Source of the DNA: an uncultured Alphaproteobacteria bacterium
Lineage (GTDB): Bacteria > Pseudomonadota > Alphaproteobacteria > HIMB59
Reading direction: 5' to 3'
Assembly: GCA_902509695.1 (NCBI GenBank)
Contig: CABWYP010000004.1
Span: 1-64,000, forward strand
DNA: 64,000 bases
The notes under the pieces were generated by a model. It was given only the letters and a program-made list of their open reading frames with translations. It was not told the DNA's origin and searched no databases. Made by a program: the position numbers and the translations under genes. Below are positions 27,480-37,280 of this stretch, one piece after another (within the stretch, counting starts at the first letter, position 1; every line of letters starts with the position of its first letter).

Positions 27480-28535
27480 CTATGAATTTAATTTACTTGA
27501 TAATTCAAATTTTATTAACTCGTTATTTGATCCAATTCTAATTTTAGGCCCCCAAGTGGCTACACCAGAACTTACATAAAGTAAGTTTTCTTTTGATTTA
27601 TATAAGCCATATATCTCTGGAAATTTTAATTTTACAATAAAGTTGAAAGGAAATATTTGACCATTATGCGTATGCCCTGAAAGCATTAAATTGACATCAT
27701 GTTTAATTTCTTTCCACAATGAAGGTTGGTGTATTGCTAAAAGATTAAATAAATTTCTATTTTGTAGTTTCTTATATTGATTTTTTTTTTCAATTATCGA
27801 AATATTATCTTTAATTCCTATTAAGTTAATATCTCCTATTTTAATTGATTGATTATTTAATATTTTAATTCCAACTTTTTTTAAGTCATCGAGGTGTTTT
27901 TGATAATTTTGAATATAATACTCATGGTTTCCTGTTACAAAAAAAATAGGACATTTAATTTCTTTAAAACATGATAAATGGTCAATATCAAATGAACTAC
28001 TGTCAATTAAATCACCGCCAATTAAGAGAAATTTGGGTTTTATTTCATTTATTTTTGCAACTATTTTTATAAGTGATTTAGGGTGATTAGATCCAATATG
28101 AACATCACTTATAAAAACAAAAGTTAAACAGTTACTTATCAAAGAGCTGTTAATTTCTATATTTTTTACTTTTAAAATTCTTGCATTCCAAAAGCCATAT
28201 ACTAAAAGTGATATTTGAAGAGAGAAAAAAGTAGATAATTTAATTTGATTTGGGATATAAAAAAAAAATTCAATAAACAAGATTGCTGTTATTAAAAACA
28301 AGGAAACACTTCCTAATCCCACCCCTTCATAAATAAAAAATTTTAATATTTTGTTTTTACTTTTAGATCTAAAATAATAAAGACATATAAAATAGATAAG
28401 AAATGTAGAGGATATAATTTCCAAAGGTGAGCCCGGGGTACCCAACCAAGAAGCTAAAATTTCAAAAGGAAAAATAAAAACTAAATAAACAAAAATAAAT
28501 AAAATAATTAAAGGTGTTACAACACTAAGTTTCAT
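27480..28535 (-). CDS. Membrane metallophosphoesterase, YkuE-like
   Basis: Calcineurin-like phosphoesterase behind three or four N-terminal membrane helices. Metal motifs: ISDVHIGS, GGDLID, TGNHEYY and SGHTHNGQIFPF. Relatives include UDP-DAG/lipid-A-type phosphoesterases and YkuE. The ORF-track start (28589) would overlap the EamA gene by 65 bp; the ATG at 28535 (MKLSVVTPL) leaves 11 bp and still gives the full membrane domain. Confidence 0.82.
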   Translation of the reverse strand: MKLSVVTPLIILFIFVYLVFIFPFEILASWLGTPGSPLEIISSTFLIYFICLYYFRSKSKNKILKFFIYEGVGLGSVSLFLITAILFIEFFFYIPNQIKLSTFFSLQISLLVYGFWNARILKVKNIEINSSLISNCLTFVFISDVHIGSNHPKSLIKIVAKINEIKPKFLLIGGDLIDSSSFDIDHLSCFKEIKCPIFFVTGNHEYYIQNYQKHLDDLKKVGIKILNNQSIKIGDINLIGIKDNISIIEKKNQYKKLQNRNLFNLLAIHQPSLWKEIKHDVNLMLSGHTHNGQIFPFNFIVKLKFPEIYGLYKSKENLLYVSSGVATWGPKIRIGSNNELIKFELSSKLNS

Positions 28536-29403
28536 TTTTACTTTTACTTTTATCAAAATAAAATAATATAATGCCTGCAGAAAAGACAAATAAAATTCCC
28601 AAATAATTGAAAAACGTTGGAAGTTGTTGAAAGACTAGCCACCCTAAAATGATGCCATAAATTAATTGAAAATAACTTGTCATACCATAAATAGATGCGG
28701 GTAACATCCTAGATCCGTAAACAATTGCACTGATACCTAAGCCTGCAAATACACCACCTAATAATGAGAAAAATAAATCATGTAATGTCATTGGATAAAA
28801 CTGAAATTTCATAGCTATTAAAAAAGCTATTACACTTATCACCATACTAAAAAAAGATGCTGCAAAAGATGAAGATAAGTTGAAATATTTTCTTGTTAAA
28901 AGATTAGTTGAGGCAATACAAAAAGCACCAATAAATACATAAAATATTCCAAGAAAAGACACTTGACTGTTTCCAAATGGCTCAGCTGAAATTATAACCC
29001 CTAAAAAGCCAAGAAAAATAGCAATAACTCTAGTTAGATTAATATTTTCACTAAGAAAAAAGTGGGACATTATTAAAAGCATTAATGGTGATGTAAATAA
29101 GACTGGATAAACTATGGATAATGGAAGTTTCAACACGCCCATTAATACAAATAAAAAACCCAAGGTGTGTAGTAATCCTCTTACAGTTTGAAATTTATAA
29201 TTTTGGTCTTTATAAAAATTTAAACCATGATTTTTTACAATAAAAAAAGTTAAAGGAATCAATGAAAATAAGGCATTTAAAAAGAGAAGTTGTAAAATAG
29301 GATAATTAGAGCCTAATACTTTTATTACGGTGTCCATAGATACCATAAAAACATAACCACTTAATGAAATGAAAAAGGGATATACGTAAGATTTACTAAG
29401 CAT
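28525..29403 (-). CDS. EamA/DMT-family transporter
   Basis: Ten hydrophobic segments in two repeats, 292 residues: typical drug/metabolite transporter of the EamA type (e.g. GVLKLPLSIVYPVLFTSPLM; AIFLGFLGVIISAEPFG; FQLIYGIILGWLVFQQLPTF). Exports or imports unknown small metabolites. Overlaps the downstream metallophosphoesterase gene by 11 bp. Confidence 0.82.
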   Translation of the reverse strand: MLSKSYVYPFFISLSGYVFMVSMDTVIKVLGSNYPILQLLFLNALFSLIPLTFFIVKNHGLNFYKDQNYKFQTVRGLLHTLGFLFVLMGVLKLPLSIVYPVLFTSPLMLLIMSHFFLSENINLTRVIAIFLGFLGVIISAEPFGNSQVSFLGIFYVFIGAFCIASTNLLTRKYFNLSSSFAASFFSMVISVIAFLIAMKFQFYPMTLHDLFFSLLGGVFAGLGISAIVYGSRMLPASIYGMTSYFQLIYGIILGWLVFQQLPTFFNYLGILFVFSAGIILFYFDKSKSKNET

Positions 29404-29418
29404 TTTGAATTGGTAAAC

Positions 29419-29790
29419 TTACTCTTTTTTTAGCGAAACACACTGTAAATCATATGACCATTCTTTTTGATATTCTTTATACAAAATAGAAAAAAGTAAA
29501 TCTAACTCATCATCAATCCTCATACTCGAAACATAATCCTCCGTCTCATATTTCAACTCCAAAATTTTTTTTTCTGATATAATGATTTCATAATTTTTTT
29601 TATCAAATGTACTATAAATATTGTTATCCCCGTCATAATCTAGCTGAGTTCCAGAAACTTTCTGTTTACAGTCAAAATACTTTAAAGCGTTAATATTTTT
29701 GTCACAAATACAAGCAAGAGAAAAATAATTTAAAATATCTCCCATTAATAGTTTGGGAATAAGTAAAATAAAGATAGTAATAAATTTCAT
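29419..29790 (-). CDS. Hypothetical exported protein
   Basis: 123 residues with an N-terminal signal peptide (MKFITIFILLIPKLLMG). The mature part has four or five cysteines (ACICDKN, FDCKQK, LQCVS) and many charged residues; no family recognised. Lies 15 bp before the EamA gene on the same strand. Confidence 0.5.
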   Translation of the reverse strand: MKFITIFILLIPKLLMGDILNYFSLACICDKNINALKYFDCKQKVSGTQLDYDGDNNIYSTFDKKNYEIIISEKKILELKYETEDYVSSMRIDDELDLLFSILYKEYQKEWSYDLQCVSLKKE

Positions 29791-29810
29791 ATCAATTATT
29801 TTTATATATC

Positions 29811-29909
29811 ATGATAAATAAGCAGTTAATAACTATAATTATTTTTTGTGGCATAAGTTTTGCAGTAATGAGACTTATATTGGAATCTTTCTTTCCAAAT
29901 GGTTTTTAA
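29811..29909 (+). CDS. Possible 32-residue single-pass membrane protein
   Basis: ATG ORF beginning MINKQLITIIIIFCGISF and ending in FFPNGF; one membrane helix. It overlaps, in another frame, the first third of the 29846 ORF. Its stop is two bases before a TTG (29912) that could start a shorter version of that protein, so the two may be translationally coupled. Weak evidence, based on the hydrophobic pattern and position only. Confidence 0.3.
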   Translation: MINKQLITIIIFCGISFAVMRLILESFFPNGF

Positions 29910-30139
29910 ATTTGAACGAAAATAACCGGAAATATATTTGGTCAAAAATTCAAAAAACTGGGGACCTTCTTCAACCATTACTCAAACCATCTCAATATCA
30001 TCCCAAAGGACGTAATGCTTATGCACATATTGCAATTTGTATTAAAGAAAATTTTGGTGAAAGCTATAAAGATATTCCTGATGACAAGTTAGAAGAAGTT
30101 GAAGAGTATATTAAATTTTTATTAAACAATCCTGATTAA
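29846..30139 (+). CDS. Hypothetical protein, start uncertain
   Basis: The track ORF begins at TTG. Codons 1-22 overlap the small membrane ORF in another frame, and the more protein-like part starts at LNENNRKYIWSKIQKTG. A TTG at 29912 would give a 75-residue protein with YHPKGRNAYAHIAICIKENFG and an acidic C-terminal helix (DDKLEEVEEYIKFL). I do not recognise the family. The downstream SprT-like gene is 50 bp away. Confidence 0.45.
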   Translation: MWHKFCSNETYIGIFLSKWFLNLNENNRKYIWSKIQKTGDLLQPLLKPSQYHPKGRNAYAHIAICIKENFGESYKDIPDDKLEEVEEYIKFLLNNPD

Positions 30140-30189
30140 TCTATTCACTTGAAATTTAAGAAAATTAATATTTATTCTATGTTGAAATT

Positions 30190-30588
30190 ATGCCAAGAAC
30201 AAAATCTTTAGCAACATTGATTAACTATTATGGTGAAGATCGTTCTTTTACGCCTAGAATTAATAAAATACCAACTATTTACAAAATTCTTAATAAACAG
30301 ATATTTAATAATAAATTAAAGAATCCCAAAATTATAGTTAAAAGAATTCATGGAGCATTGGGCTACTTTGAATTTAGTCCTTATGCTACTAAGCATTGCC
30401 ATAAAATTACTCTCCATAATAAGTTCAGGAACTTTAGAGAATTTGCTGAAATTTTAGGACATGAAATGGTTCATTATTATCAAAAACTAATTTTAAAACA
30501 AAACACAGCAAAACATAATAAAGAGTTTTACAGTTTTACGAAAAAATTTGCAAAATTAGGTCTAAAACTAAAAAGGGTTTACAGATAA
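30190..30588 (+). CDS. SprT-like zinc metalloprotease domain protein
   Basis: 132 residues with HExxH in LGHEMVHYYQKLI and a following His (AKHNKEF), the SprT/Spartan-like pattern. IIVKRIHGALGYFEF is the preceding strand region. There is no separate zinc-ribbon. Family members process DNA-protein cross-links in eukaryotes; the bacterial short forms are uncharacterised. Tail is 7 bp from the convergent RhaD-like gene. Confidence 0.7.
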   Translation: MPRTKSLATLINYYGEDRSFTPRINKIPTIYKILNKQIFNNKLKNPKIIVKRIHGALGYFEFSPYATKHCHKITLHNKFRNFREFAEILGHEMVHYYQKLILKQNTAKHNKEFYSFTKKFAKLGLKLKRVYR

Positions 30589-30595
30589 AATTTAT

Positions 30596-32626
30596 CTATC
30601 TAAAAGAGGACTCAATGTTTCCTCCATCTACAGTAATAATACTTGCGGTTGATTTATATGATAAAGCTAAATGATAAAAGGCATCAGCTACATCGATTGC
30701 TTTGACCTCTCTTTTAAGGAGATTGCCTGACATATATTGTTGGATAGAAAGTCCTCTGGCCTTTGATCTTTTAGAAATCATGTCATCAGTCATTAAACCA
30801 CTTCTAATTCTATCAGCATTAACACCGTTAAACCTAATTCCATGGTTGCTATATTCAACTACATATTGTTTCATTAAAAATAATAGTGCTGCTTTTGGAA
30901 GACCATAAGCTACATAATTTTTTCCAGGATTAACAGCTTGTTTAGAAATATTAAATAATACAACTCCACGAGTTTTTTGTCTTTTCATAATGGCCACACC
31001 ATGTTTAACAAAGTAGTGGTGCGCAAAAAGGTTCAAATCAAGGCTTTTATCAAACTGATCCTTAGATAAATTTTCTAAAGACTCAACAGTAGCAAATCCT
31101 GCATTTGATATTAATATGTCTACACCTCCATATTTTTCAGATATTTTTTTAAAAATACCTTTTAAGTTTTCTTCTTTGGTAATATCACACTTAAAATAAG
31201 TCATACCAGACATATCTAGTTTAATATTTTTTTGGTCAACAATATCTATGATTACCACTTCAGCTCCCTCTTTTTGAAACTTCTTCGCAGATACATAGCC
31301 TATACCGCCTAAACCTCCCGTTATAACAGCAACTTGTCCTTTTAATTTTTGTGTTGACGGTTTAATTTTTGCTAATTCTAATGGCCAATATTCCATTCTA
31401 AAAATTTCTTTTTCTGGAATGGATTTAAAAGTACCAAATTTTGAAGCTTGAAGAATTACTGACAGCGAATTTAAACCTACATCCATTGCTATTTTTGCAT
31501 CTTTAAAGGAAGGGCCTGTAGAAAAAATTCCTACTCCTTTAATAAGTATAAGTCTTGGATAGGAATCAAGCATTGAAGCTGATGGATTATATTTTTTATT
31601 TCTATTAAAATATTTCTTGTAGTCATCTTTATATTTTTGAATAGATTTAATAATTACTTTTTCTAAATTTTCTGTCTTCTCTTTACTTAAATCAATAACT
31701 AGTGGTTTTGATTTAATTCGAATAACATGGTCAGGTGTCACTGGGCCTTGTTGGGTAAATTTTTTTAAATCTGGGTGGGAAAAAAATTCATTGAAAAAAT
31801 TAGGTTTGTGAAAATGAACAATTTTTCTTTCATAATCATCTTCTTTTTGATGAGAAATTTGCTGTCTTATTAAGTTTGATATTTCAGATGCATTAATTTT
31901 TGTTTCTATATAATTTTTTGTTCGAATGTTTTTAGATTTTTTAGAAAGTTCTTTCTCTGCTTTAGATATATATCTAATCATTCTTAAATAACTCTCTTTA
32001 GCATCATCGGCAAATGTAAAAATTCCGTGGTTTAATAGTATCAGTCCTTTTACTTTTGTATTTTGCTCGAAGACCTCAGCTGCTTTTTTTGCAAGCTCAA
32101 AACCAGGCATTATGTATGGAACAATTCCCATTTCATCACCAAAAACTTTTTTACAAAATTTTTCAGGATCTGGCTGATCTATTAAAGCTAAAATTGCATT
32201 AGAGTGGGAGTGATCTACAAATTTGTGAGGTAGAAAGGCATGAAGAAGAGTTTCAACTGACGCATTTGGAAAAGTCGTATCAAGCATGTATTTTCTTTGA
32301 TAGTTAACCATCTGGAAGTCATCTAATTTAGATAAATTTCTCATCTTGAGAAGATTTCTCATTTCTAAGGCGGGAAAGCCATCATCTTCAATGTTTCCCA
32401 TATCCTTACCACTACCTTTGACATAAATTATTTCTTCATTATCCCCTAATATATTTTTAACTGATGATTTTACTGATGTATTTCCTCCACCGTGAAGAAC
32501 AACAGTAGGATCATTTCCCAAAAGTTGTGTTGTATAGATTCTTAAAGCAAGATCTTTGCTAACATTCTTTTTTGCAAATTTTGAAATATAAATTTTTGCT
32601 TCTTTATCACTGTATTTACTTTTCAT
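30596..32626 (-). CDS. Bifunctional class II aldolase / short-chain dehydrogenase (RhaD-type fusion)
   Basis: 676 residues. Residues ~1-400 are a class II (Zn) aldolase: VLHGGGNTSVKS, VDHSHSNAIL, NHGIFTF, TPDHVIRIK. Residues ~425-676 are an SDR: AVITGGLGGIG, SNAG, and YGLPK (YxxxK). The architecture is that of the rhamnulose-1-phosphate aldolase/lactaldehyde dehydrogenase fusion of rhizobia, which yields DHAP and oxidises the aldehyde. No rhamnose isomerase is in the window, so a different ketose-1-phosphate is possible. It is the last gene of the minus-strand system A run. Confidence 0.88.
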   Translation of the reverse strand: MKSKYSDKEAKIYISKFAKKNVSKDLALRIYTTQLLGNDPTVVLHGGGNTSVKSSVKNILGDNEEIIYVKGSGKDMGNIEDDGFPALEMRNLLKMRNLSKLDDFQMVNYQRKYMLDTTFPNASVETLLHAFLPHKFVDHSHSNAILALIDQPDPEKFCKKVFGDEMGIVPYIMPGFELAKKAAEVFEQNTKVKGLILLNHGIFTFADDAKESYLRMIRYISKAEKELSKKSKNIRTKNYIETKINASEISNLIRQQISHQKEDDYERKIVHFHKPNFFNEFFSHPDLKKFTQQGPVTPDHVIRIKSKPLVIDLSKEKTENLEKVIIKSIQKYKDDYKKYFNRNKKYNPSASMLDSYPRLILIKGVGIFSTGPSFKDAKIAMDVGLNSLSVILQASKFGTFKSIPEKEIFRMEYWPLELAKIKPSTQKLKGQVAVITGGLGGIGYVSAKKFQKEGAEVVIIDIVDQKNIKLDMSGMTYFKCDITKEENLKGIFKKISEKYGGVDILISNAGFATVESLENLSKDQFDKSLDLNLFAHHYFVKHGVAIMKRQKTRGVVLFNISKQAVNPGKNYVAYGLPKAALLFLMKQYVVEYSNHGIRFNGVNADRIRSGLMTDDMISKRSKARGLSIQQYMSGNLLKREVKAIDVADAFYHLALSYKSTASIITVDGGNIESSFR

Positions 32627-32648
32627 ACTGTTCTCCTAAATCTAAAAG

Positions 32649-33707
32649 TTAATCGATTCTTTTAGTGGTTGATTGATCAAACGTGTGAGCTTTAGATTTA
32701 TCAAAATCTAAAGATATTTTATCTCCATTTTTAATTTCAGTTCTACCGCCCGGTTGAACTATTCTAAACTCATAGTCATCAAGCATTGCAATGATATGAG
32801 TTTCTGAACCAGTAGTCTCGACTAAAACTACTTCAGCTTTAATATTTGAGTCTTGAACAATTTTAATATCGGTTGGTCTTATTCCATAAACAACATCTTG
32901 ACCTGAGGATAGATTATTTTTCAGATGAGGAAGAAATTGATTTTTAATTTTAACACTTTGATTATCAGTTGCAGTACCTTTCATTAAATTAATGGCAGGT
33001 GATCCAATAAAATCAGCTACAAAAAGGTTATTTGGTTTTTCATAGATATCATGAGGGGTAGCTATTTGTTCAATTATTCCCTCATTCATAATCACTATCT
33101 CATCTGCCATTGTCATGGCTTCAATTTGATCATGAGTAACATAAATAGTAGTAGCATTTTGTTGATTATGTAATTTTCTAATTTCAAGCCTCATATGTGC
33201 TCGCAATTTAGCATCTAAATTTGAAAGAGGCTCATCAAATAAAAAAACTTTAGGGTCTCTAACCAAAGCTCTTCCCATGGCGACTCTTTGACGTTGTCCT
33301 CCAGATAATTCTTTAGGCGTTCTTTTTAAATAGTCTGTTAAATTTAAAACAGATGCTGCCCATTCAACTTTTTTTTGAATATCTTGTGCTTCTAATTTTC
33401 TAATTTGTAAACTAAAAGCAATATTATCAAAAACATTCATTTGTGGATAAAGAGCATAGTTTTGAAAAACCATTGCTATGTCTCTATCCCTTGGATGAAC
33501 ATTATTAATAGTTTTACCTCCTATTGAAATTTCTCCACTTGATATTGACTCCAAACCTGCTGTCATTCTTAAAAGTGTTGTTTTTCCACAACCTGAGGGA
33601 CCTAATAAAACTACAAACTTTTGGTTATCAATATTTAAATTTATGTTTTTTAATACTTCGACAGCGCCAAAATTTTTTTTAATATTTTTGTATTGAACTT
33701 CAGACAT
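32649..33707 (-). CDS. Sugar ABC transporter ATPase, MalK/UgpC family (system A)
   Basis: 352 residues: Walker A GPSGCGKTTLLRM, signature LSGGQRQRVAMGRALV, Walker B VFLFDEPLSNLDAKLR, switch YVTHDQIEAMTMAD, then a C-terminal TOBE domain (GIRPTDIKIV). All catalytic residues are canonical, so it is expected to work as a homodimer. It is the only ATPase near the system A permeases, which are on the opposite strand. Overlaps the AraM-like gene by 8 bp. Confidence 0.92.
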   Translation of the reverse strand: MSEVQYKNIKKNFGAVEVLKNINLNIDNQKFVVLLGPSGCGKTTLLRMTAGLESISSGEISIGGKTINNVHPRDRDIAMVFQNYALYPQMNVFDNIAFSLQIRKLEAQDIQKKVEWAASVLNLTDYLKRTPKELSGGQRQRVAMGRALVRDPKVFLFDEPLSNLDAKLRAHMRLEIRKLHNQQNATTIYVTHDQIEAMTMADEIVIMNEGIIEQIATPHDIYEKPNNLFVADFIGSPAINLMKGTATDNQSVKIKNQFLPHLKNNLSSGQDVVYGIRPTDIKIVQDSNIKAEVVLVETTGSETHIIAMLDDYEFRIVQPGGRTEIKNGDKISLDFDKSKAHTFDQSTTKRID

Positions 33708-35001
33708 ATATTAACTCATCAAGTTGATTGCTATCTCCTGCTAAATCAAGAATGGTATAGCGATCTCTAATAAACCTTCCATATTTTAATGCATCTTTGT
33801 AAAAATTACTATCAAGTTTAGCATCTTCTGGAGTTCTTAGAGCTCCACATTCACCCATCGAACTCCAAATAATTTCATAATCTAACATTTTCTCTCGAAT
33901 AGGTTCGACAAACTCTAACCAATTTTTTGAAAAATATTCATTAGTAATGTCAGCCTTTTTTTGATCAAACATTTTTGGTTGCATTGATTTTTTGATAGTA
34001 TCTAACATTGAAAGTCCAAGCTTATCAATTATTTCCTCATCTGGGATTACAGTAGGTTGAATAATAGGAGGTTGATTTTTTTTCAATATAGTATTTTGAA
34101 ATTTAGACATACTTAATGTAGCAATTCCTACTTGTTCACCATGAGAGGTACCAGGGTGATTTTTGCCTGCAAACATGTCTATGTAATGCGATACACCATG
34201 TTCTCCCATGCTTCCAACATGAGTTGTTTGAGTAAAAGAGGTTCCTAGACCCATAATAGCGCTAATTAATGTAAGTAAAGCTAGTGCATCTATTTCACCA
34301 TTGGCAATTTGAGATGCGCTTTCGATCATTTTATTTTCATAAAGTGAGAGTAATTCGTAAGGGATAGTTTGGTAATTCGTATCTAGTAATTTATGTGACA
34401 TTAACCAGTCCACTTGGGCAGTAGTTCTACATATAACATCTGCAAACGCCGCTGCGGTTAATCTTTTAGGACACTTACTTAGGACTTCCAAATCAAAGAA
34501 TACTCCTTTTGCATAATGAGCTACTAAGGACCTTTTTACTCCCTCAAAAGATATTGAGGCTGTACCTGTCGTGTAAGCATTCATTGGTGTAGTAGCAAAT
34601 ACTGAATATTCTTTTTTTTCCAAAAATGTTGCATATTTTATGCTGTCACTTACAGTACCTGATCCAACAGCTATCATTCCATCATAACCTTGGAGCTTTT
34701 TTCTTAAATATTCTACTCCGTCAATACTTGAGGAAGGTTTCTCCCATATATACTCATCCACATTGATCTTTCCTTGGGTATTTTTAAATATTCTTGAACC
34801 CATTGCTTTATAAGTAAATGGATCACTAACTATAAGTAGTTTTTGGTTCGGATGTAGAGCTTCAATTAAATTTGATTCATGGCCTTCTAAACTTTCTCTA
34901 ATTTCTATTCTTTTAATTGGAATGCCATATTCTTTGTGATCTTGCGTACTGACCCAAGTGCCATCTGTTAATTGGTTAATTACTCCGTTATAGTTTTTCA
35001 T
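33700..35001 (-). CDS. AraM/EgsA-like glycerol-1-phosphate dehydrogenase family protein (copy 1)
   Basis: Iron-containing-ADH/DHQS-like fold. NAD-binding VGSGTVSDSIKYAT, and metal-ligand His residues in TTHVGSMGEHGVSHYID and HPGTSHGEQVGIATL. Relatives (B. subtilis AraM, archaeal EgsA) interconvert DHAP and sn-glycerol-1-phosphate; in a sugar operon another phosphorylated polyol is possible. The track start (35028) overlaps the kinase gene; alignment with copy 2 at 56627 (MKNYNGVINQLTDG versus MGHYLGVINKLLDG) favours the ATG at 35001. Confidence 0.8.
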   Translation of the reverse strand: MKNYNGVINQLTDGTWVSTQDHKEYGIPIKRIEIRESLEGHESNLIEALHPNQKLLIVSDPFTYKAMGSRIFKNTQGKINVDEYIWEKPSSSIDGVEYLRKKLQGYDGMIAVGSGTVSDSIKYATFLEKKEYSVFATTPMNAYTTGTASISFEGVKRSLVAHYAKGVFFDLEVLSKCPKRLTAAAFADVICRTTAQVDWLMSHKLLDTNYQTIPYELLSLYENKMIESASQIANGEIDALALLTLISAIMGLGTSFTQTTHVGSMGEHGVSHYIDMFAGKNHPGTSHGEQVGIATLSMSKFQNTILKKNQPPIIQPTVIPDEEIIDKLGLSMLDTIKKSMQPKMFDQKKADITNEYFSKNWLEFVEPIREKMLDYEIIWSSMGECGALRTPEDAKLDSNFYKDALKYGRFIRDRYTILDLAGDSNQLDELIYV

Positions 35002-35008
35002 CATATTT

Positions 35009-36526
35009 TTATTTATATTTTTCAGCAAATTTCACTAAAGATTTATTAATTTTTTTATTTGAGTCATAAACATGTTGATAGATATCAATTAAATCTTCGT
35101 ATTGAGACTTATTTTCTAAATTAGGTGTAATTAATCTTGTTTTGCCACTCATATTACCTGCAGCTTCACCAATACTTCCATACCAACCTGCACCGTATGC
35201 AGCTATCATAGCGGCCCCAAGAGAGGAAGCTTCTACCGTATCAGCAATTAATACATCTTTACCAGATGCATCTGCCAACATTTGCACCCATGCAGGACTA
35301 TTAGCTCCACCACCAATAGCTAAGTATTCTTTAATATTTAAATTAGTTTCCTTTTCAATATTTTGAGTTCTAAATACTGAGTCTAAAGTCAGGCCTTCTA
35401 ATATTGATCTGTAAATATGATAGGGAGTGTGACTTATACTTAAACCTGCAACAACCCCTCTTGCGTAAGGATCCCAGTAAGGATCCATTACACCCCCGGT
35501 ATAAGGTTGAAGAATTAAACCATCGCTCCCTATGGGAATTTTTTTTATCTCATTTTCTAAATTAAAAAAAAAATTACTATCTTTTCTATCGCCTGGTATA
35601 AATTGATCAACAAACCAGTTAACCATCAAAGCTCCTGATAATAATACATTCTCTAAAATATAACCTTCACCATGAGCGGCAATTTCAGTTCTCCAATTTT
35701 TTGAAATTTTATATTCTTCTGACCAGACTCCAGAAACAACGGCAGTGCCTAAATTAATATACGCTCTATCAGACCTTGTACAATTCGTGCCTAAGCCCGC
35801 AAGTTGACCGTCACCTCCTGCCGCAAATATTGGCATTCCTTCTTTTAATCCAGTCTCTTCAGCTGCCTTTTTGGAAACTTTTCCTAAATTAGTTCCGGGC
35901 TTAAAAGAATTTGGAAGCCGGGATTCATCTATTTCTAATTGCTGGAGTATTTCTTTGGACCAACATTTATTCACAACATCAAACATGCCATGTGGGTCAG
36001 AACTTATCCATCCAGTATTAAACTCTCCAGATAATCGTTTTACCAAAAATGCTTGAACATCTGCAAAGCATTGAACTTTATCAAATATTTCTCTTTCGTG
36101 ATTCTTCATCCATAAAACTCTGTATAAGCATGGGCAAGGATCTTTAGGGCGGCCTGTTAATTCATGAATTTTTCCTTCACCCATGATAGAGTTTAAATCC
36201 TCTACTTCTTGCACTGATCTTTTATCCATCCATACTGTGGCAGGGTAAATTGCTTTACCGTCTTTATCTAGTTTAGCTAAAGTTTCACGCTGATTAGAGA
36301 TCGCCAAACCATCAACTTCTGACATTTCTATGTGATTGCTTAACTCTTTACATGATACGCAGAAGGCGTTCCACCAGTCCTCAACGTTCTGTTCAAATTT
36401 TTCTAAACTTGGGTTGCTTAAGGGAATATCGCATCTACCCTCTGCAAGCACTTTTCCTTGTCTGTCCCATGCAATAGCTTTTGTTGATTGTGTAGAGCTA
36501 TCAACTCCAATTACGATACTTCCCAT
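35009..36526 (-). CDS. FGGY-family carbohydrate kinase (xylulokinase-like)
   Basis: 505 residues. Phosphate loop GVDSSTQSTKAIAW, substrate region NQRETLAKLD and WMDKRS, catalytic-base region GGDGQLAGLGTN, and ADP site GGGANSPAWVQMLADASG. Closest in appearance to xylulokinases, but FGGY substrate is hard to read from motifs; a ketose or polyol is expected. Follows the SDR gene by 3 bp and is part of the SBP-SDR-kinase-AraM-ATPase-aldolase run. Confidence 0.85.
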   Translation of the reverse strand: MGSIVIGVDSSTQSTKAIAWDRQGKVLAEGRCDIPLSNPSLEKFEQNVEDWWNAFCVSCKELSNHIEMSEVDGLAISNQRETLAKLDKDGKAIYPATVWMDKRSVQEVEDLNSIMGEGKIHELTGRPKDPCPCLYRVLWMKNHEREIFDKVQCFADVQAFLVKRLSGEFNTGWISSDPHGMFDVVNKCWSKEILQQLEIDESRLPNSFKPGTNLGKVSKKAAEETGLKEGMPIFAAGGDGQLAGLGTNCTRSDRAYINLGTAVVSGVWSEEYKISKNWRTEIAAHGEGYILENVLLSGALMVNWFVDQFIPGDRKDSNFFFNLENEIKKIPIGSDGLILQPYTGGVMDPYWDPYARGVVAGLSISHTPYHIYRSILEGLTLDSVFRTQNIEKETNLNIKEYLAIGGGANSPAWVQMLADASGKDVLIADTVEASSLGAAMIAAYGAGWYGSIGEAAGNMSGKTRLITPNLENKSQYEDLIDIYQHVYDSNKKINKSLVKFAEKYK

Positions 36527-36529
36527 TAA

Positions 36530-37252
36530 TTAATAGTCTTGCTTTGTAGGAGTGACAACTACTTCTTGCATAATTACATTTTGAGGCATTTCGTATGCAA
36601 AAAGTATCATTTTAGCTACATAATCAGGTGATATTCTTCCACCAATTCTTTCAATATTTTTTTTGTATGCCTCTAATGTATTGGGGTCAGTTATTCCATT
36701 AAGAACTTCTGCTTCGATATTGCCCGGAGACATAACAATTACTCTTACGTTATGAGGAGAAAGGTATCCTCTTATGCTTTCAGATACAGCGTGTACAAAA
36801 TATTTTGTTCCACAATAAACAGTATGATCTCCGTAAACTTTCCTGCCTGCAATTGAGCTCATATTTATAATCGTACCTGATTGGCGAGCCTTCATATTAC
36901 TCATAACTGCATACATACCATTCATGACTCCTTTGGTATTTACATCAATCATTTCATCCCACTCTTGAGGATCTTGAGTACTAATATCAGCTAATCTTGC
37001 TACACCTGCATTATTAAAAATCATATCGGTCGGGCCGTACGTTTCTTCAGCTTCTCTAACGGCTGCTACTAAAGCATCTCTATCCCGTACATCGACTCTT
37101 TTACAAATTGAATTTTTTAAATTAAATGACTCCATTATTTCTAATCGTCTAGCAATCAATAGAGTTGGGTAACCAGCTTTAGAAAAAGCTTTGGCTGTAG
37201 CTTCTCCTATTCCAGAGCTAGCCCCTGTTATAACTGTTAGTGGTTTTGACAT
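36530..37252 (-). CDS. Short-chain dehydrogenase/reductase (system A)
   Basis: Classical SDR of 240 residues: TGASSGIGEATAKAF, NNAGVA, Ser in INMSSIAG, and YCGTK (YxxxK). Probably oxidises a sugar alcohol or a hydroxy intermediate before phosphorylation by the adjacent kinase. The gene is preceded by a hairpin that separates it from the binding-protein gene. Confidence 0.82.
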   Translation of the reverse strand: MSKPLTVITGASSGIGEATAKAFSKAGYPTLLIARRLEIMESFNLKNSICKRVDVRDRDALVAAVREAEETYGPTDMIFNNAGVARLADISTQDPQEWDEMIDVNTKGVMNGMYAVMSNMKARQSGTIINMSSIAGRKVYGDHTVYCGTKYFVHAVSESIRGYLSPHNVRVIVMSPGNIEAEVLNGITDPNTLEAYKKNIERIGGRISPDYVAKMILFAYEMPQNVIMQEVVVTPTKQDY

Positions 37253-37280
37253 TATAAATAAAAATTTTTATTAAATAAAT

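Noticed and set aside
30596-32626. Definite L-rhamnose pathway
   Set aside because: The aldolase-SDR fusion fits, but no rhamnose isomerase, mutarotase or typical rhamnose regulator is in the window.
33700-35001. Archaeal-type ether lipid synthesis through EgsA-like G1P dehydrogenase
   Set aside because: No GGGP synthase or prenyltransferase gene is present and both copies sit in sugar uptake clusters.
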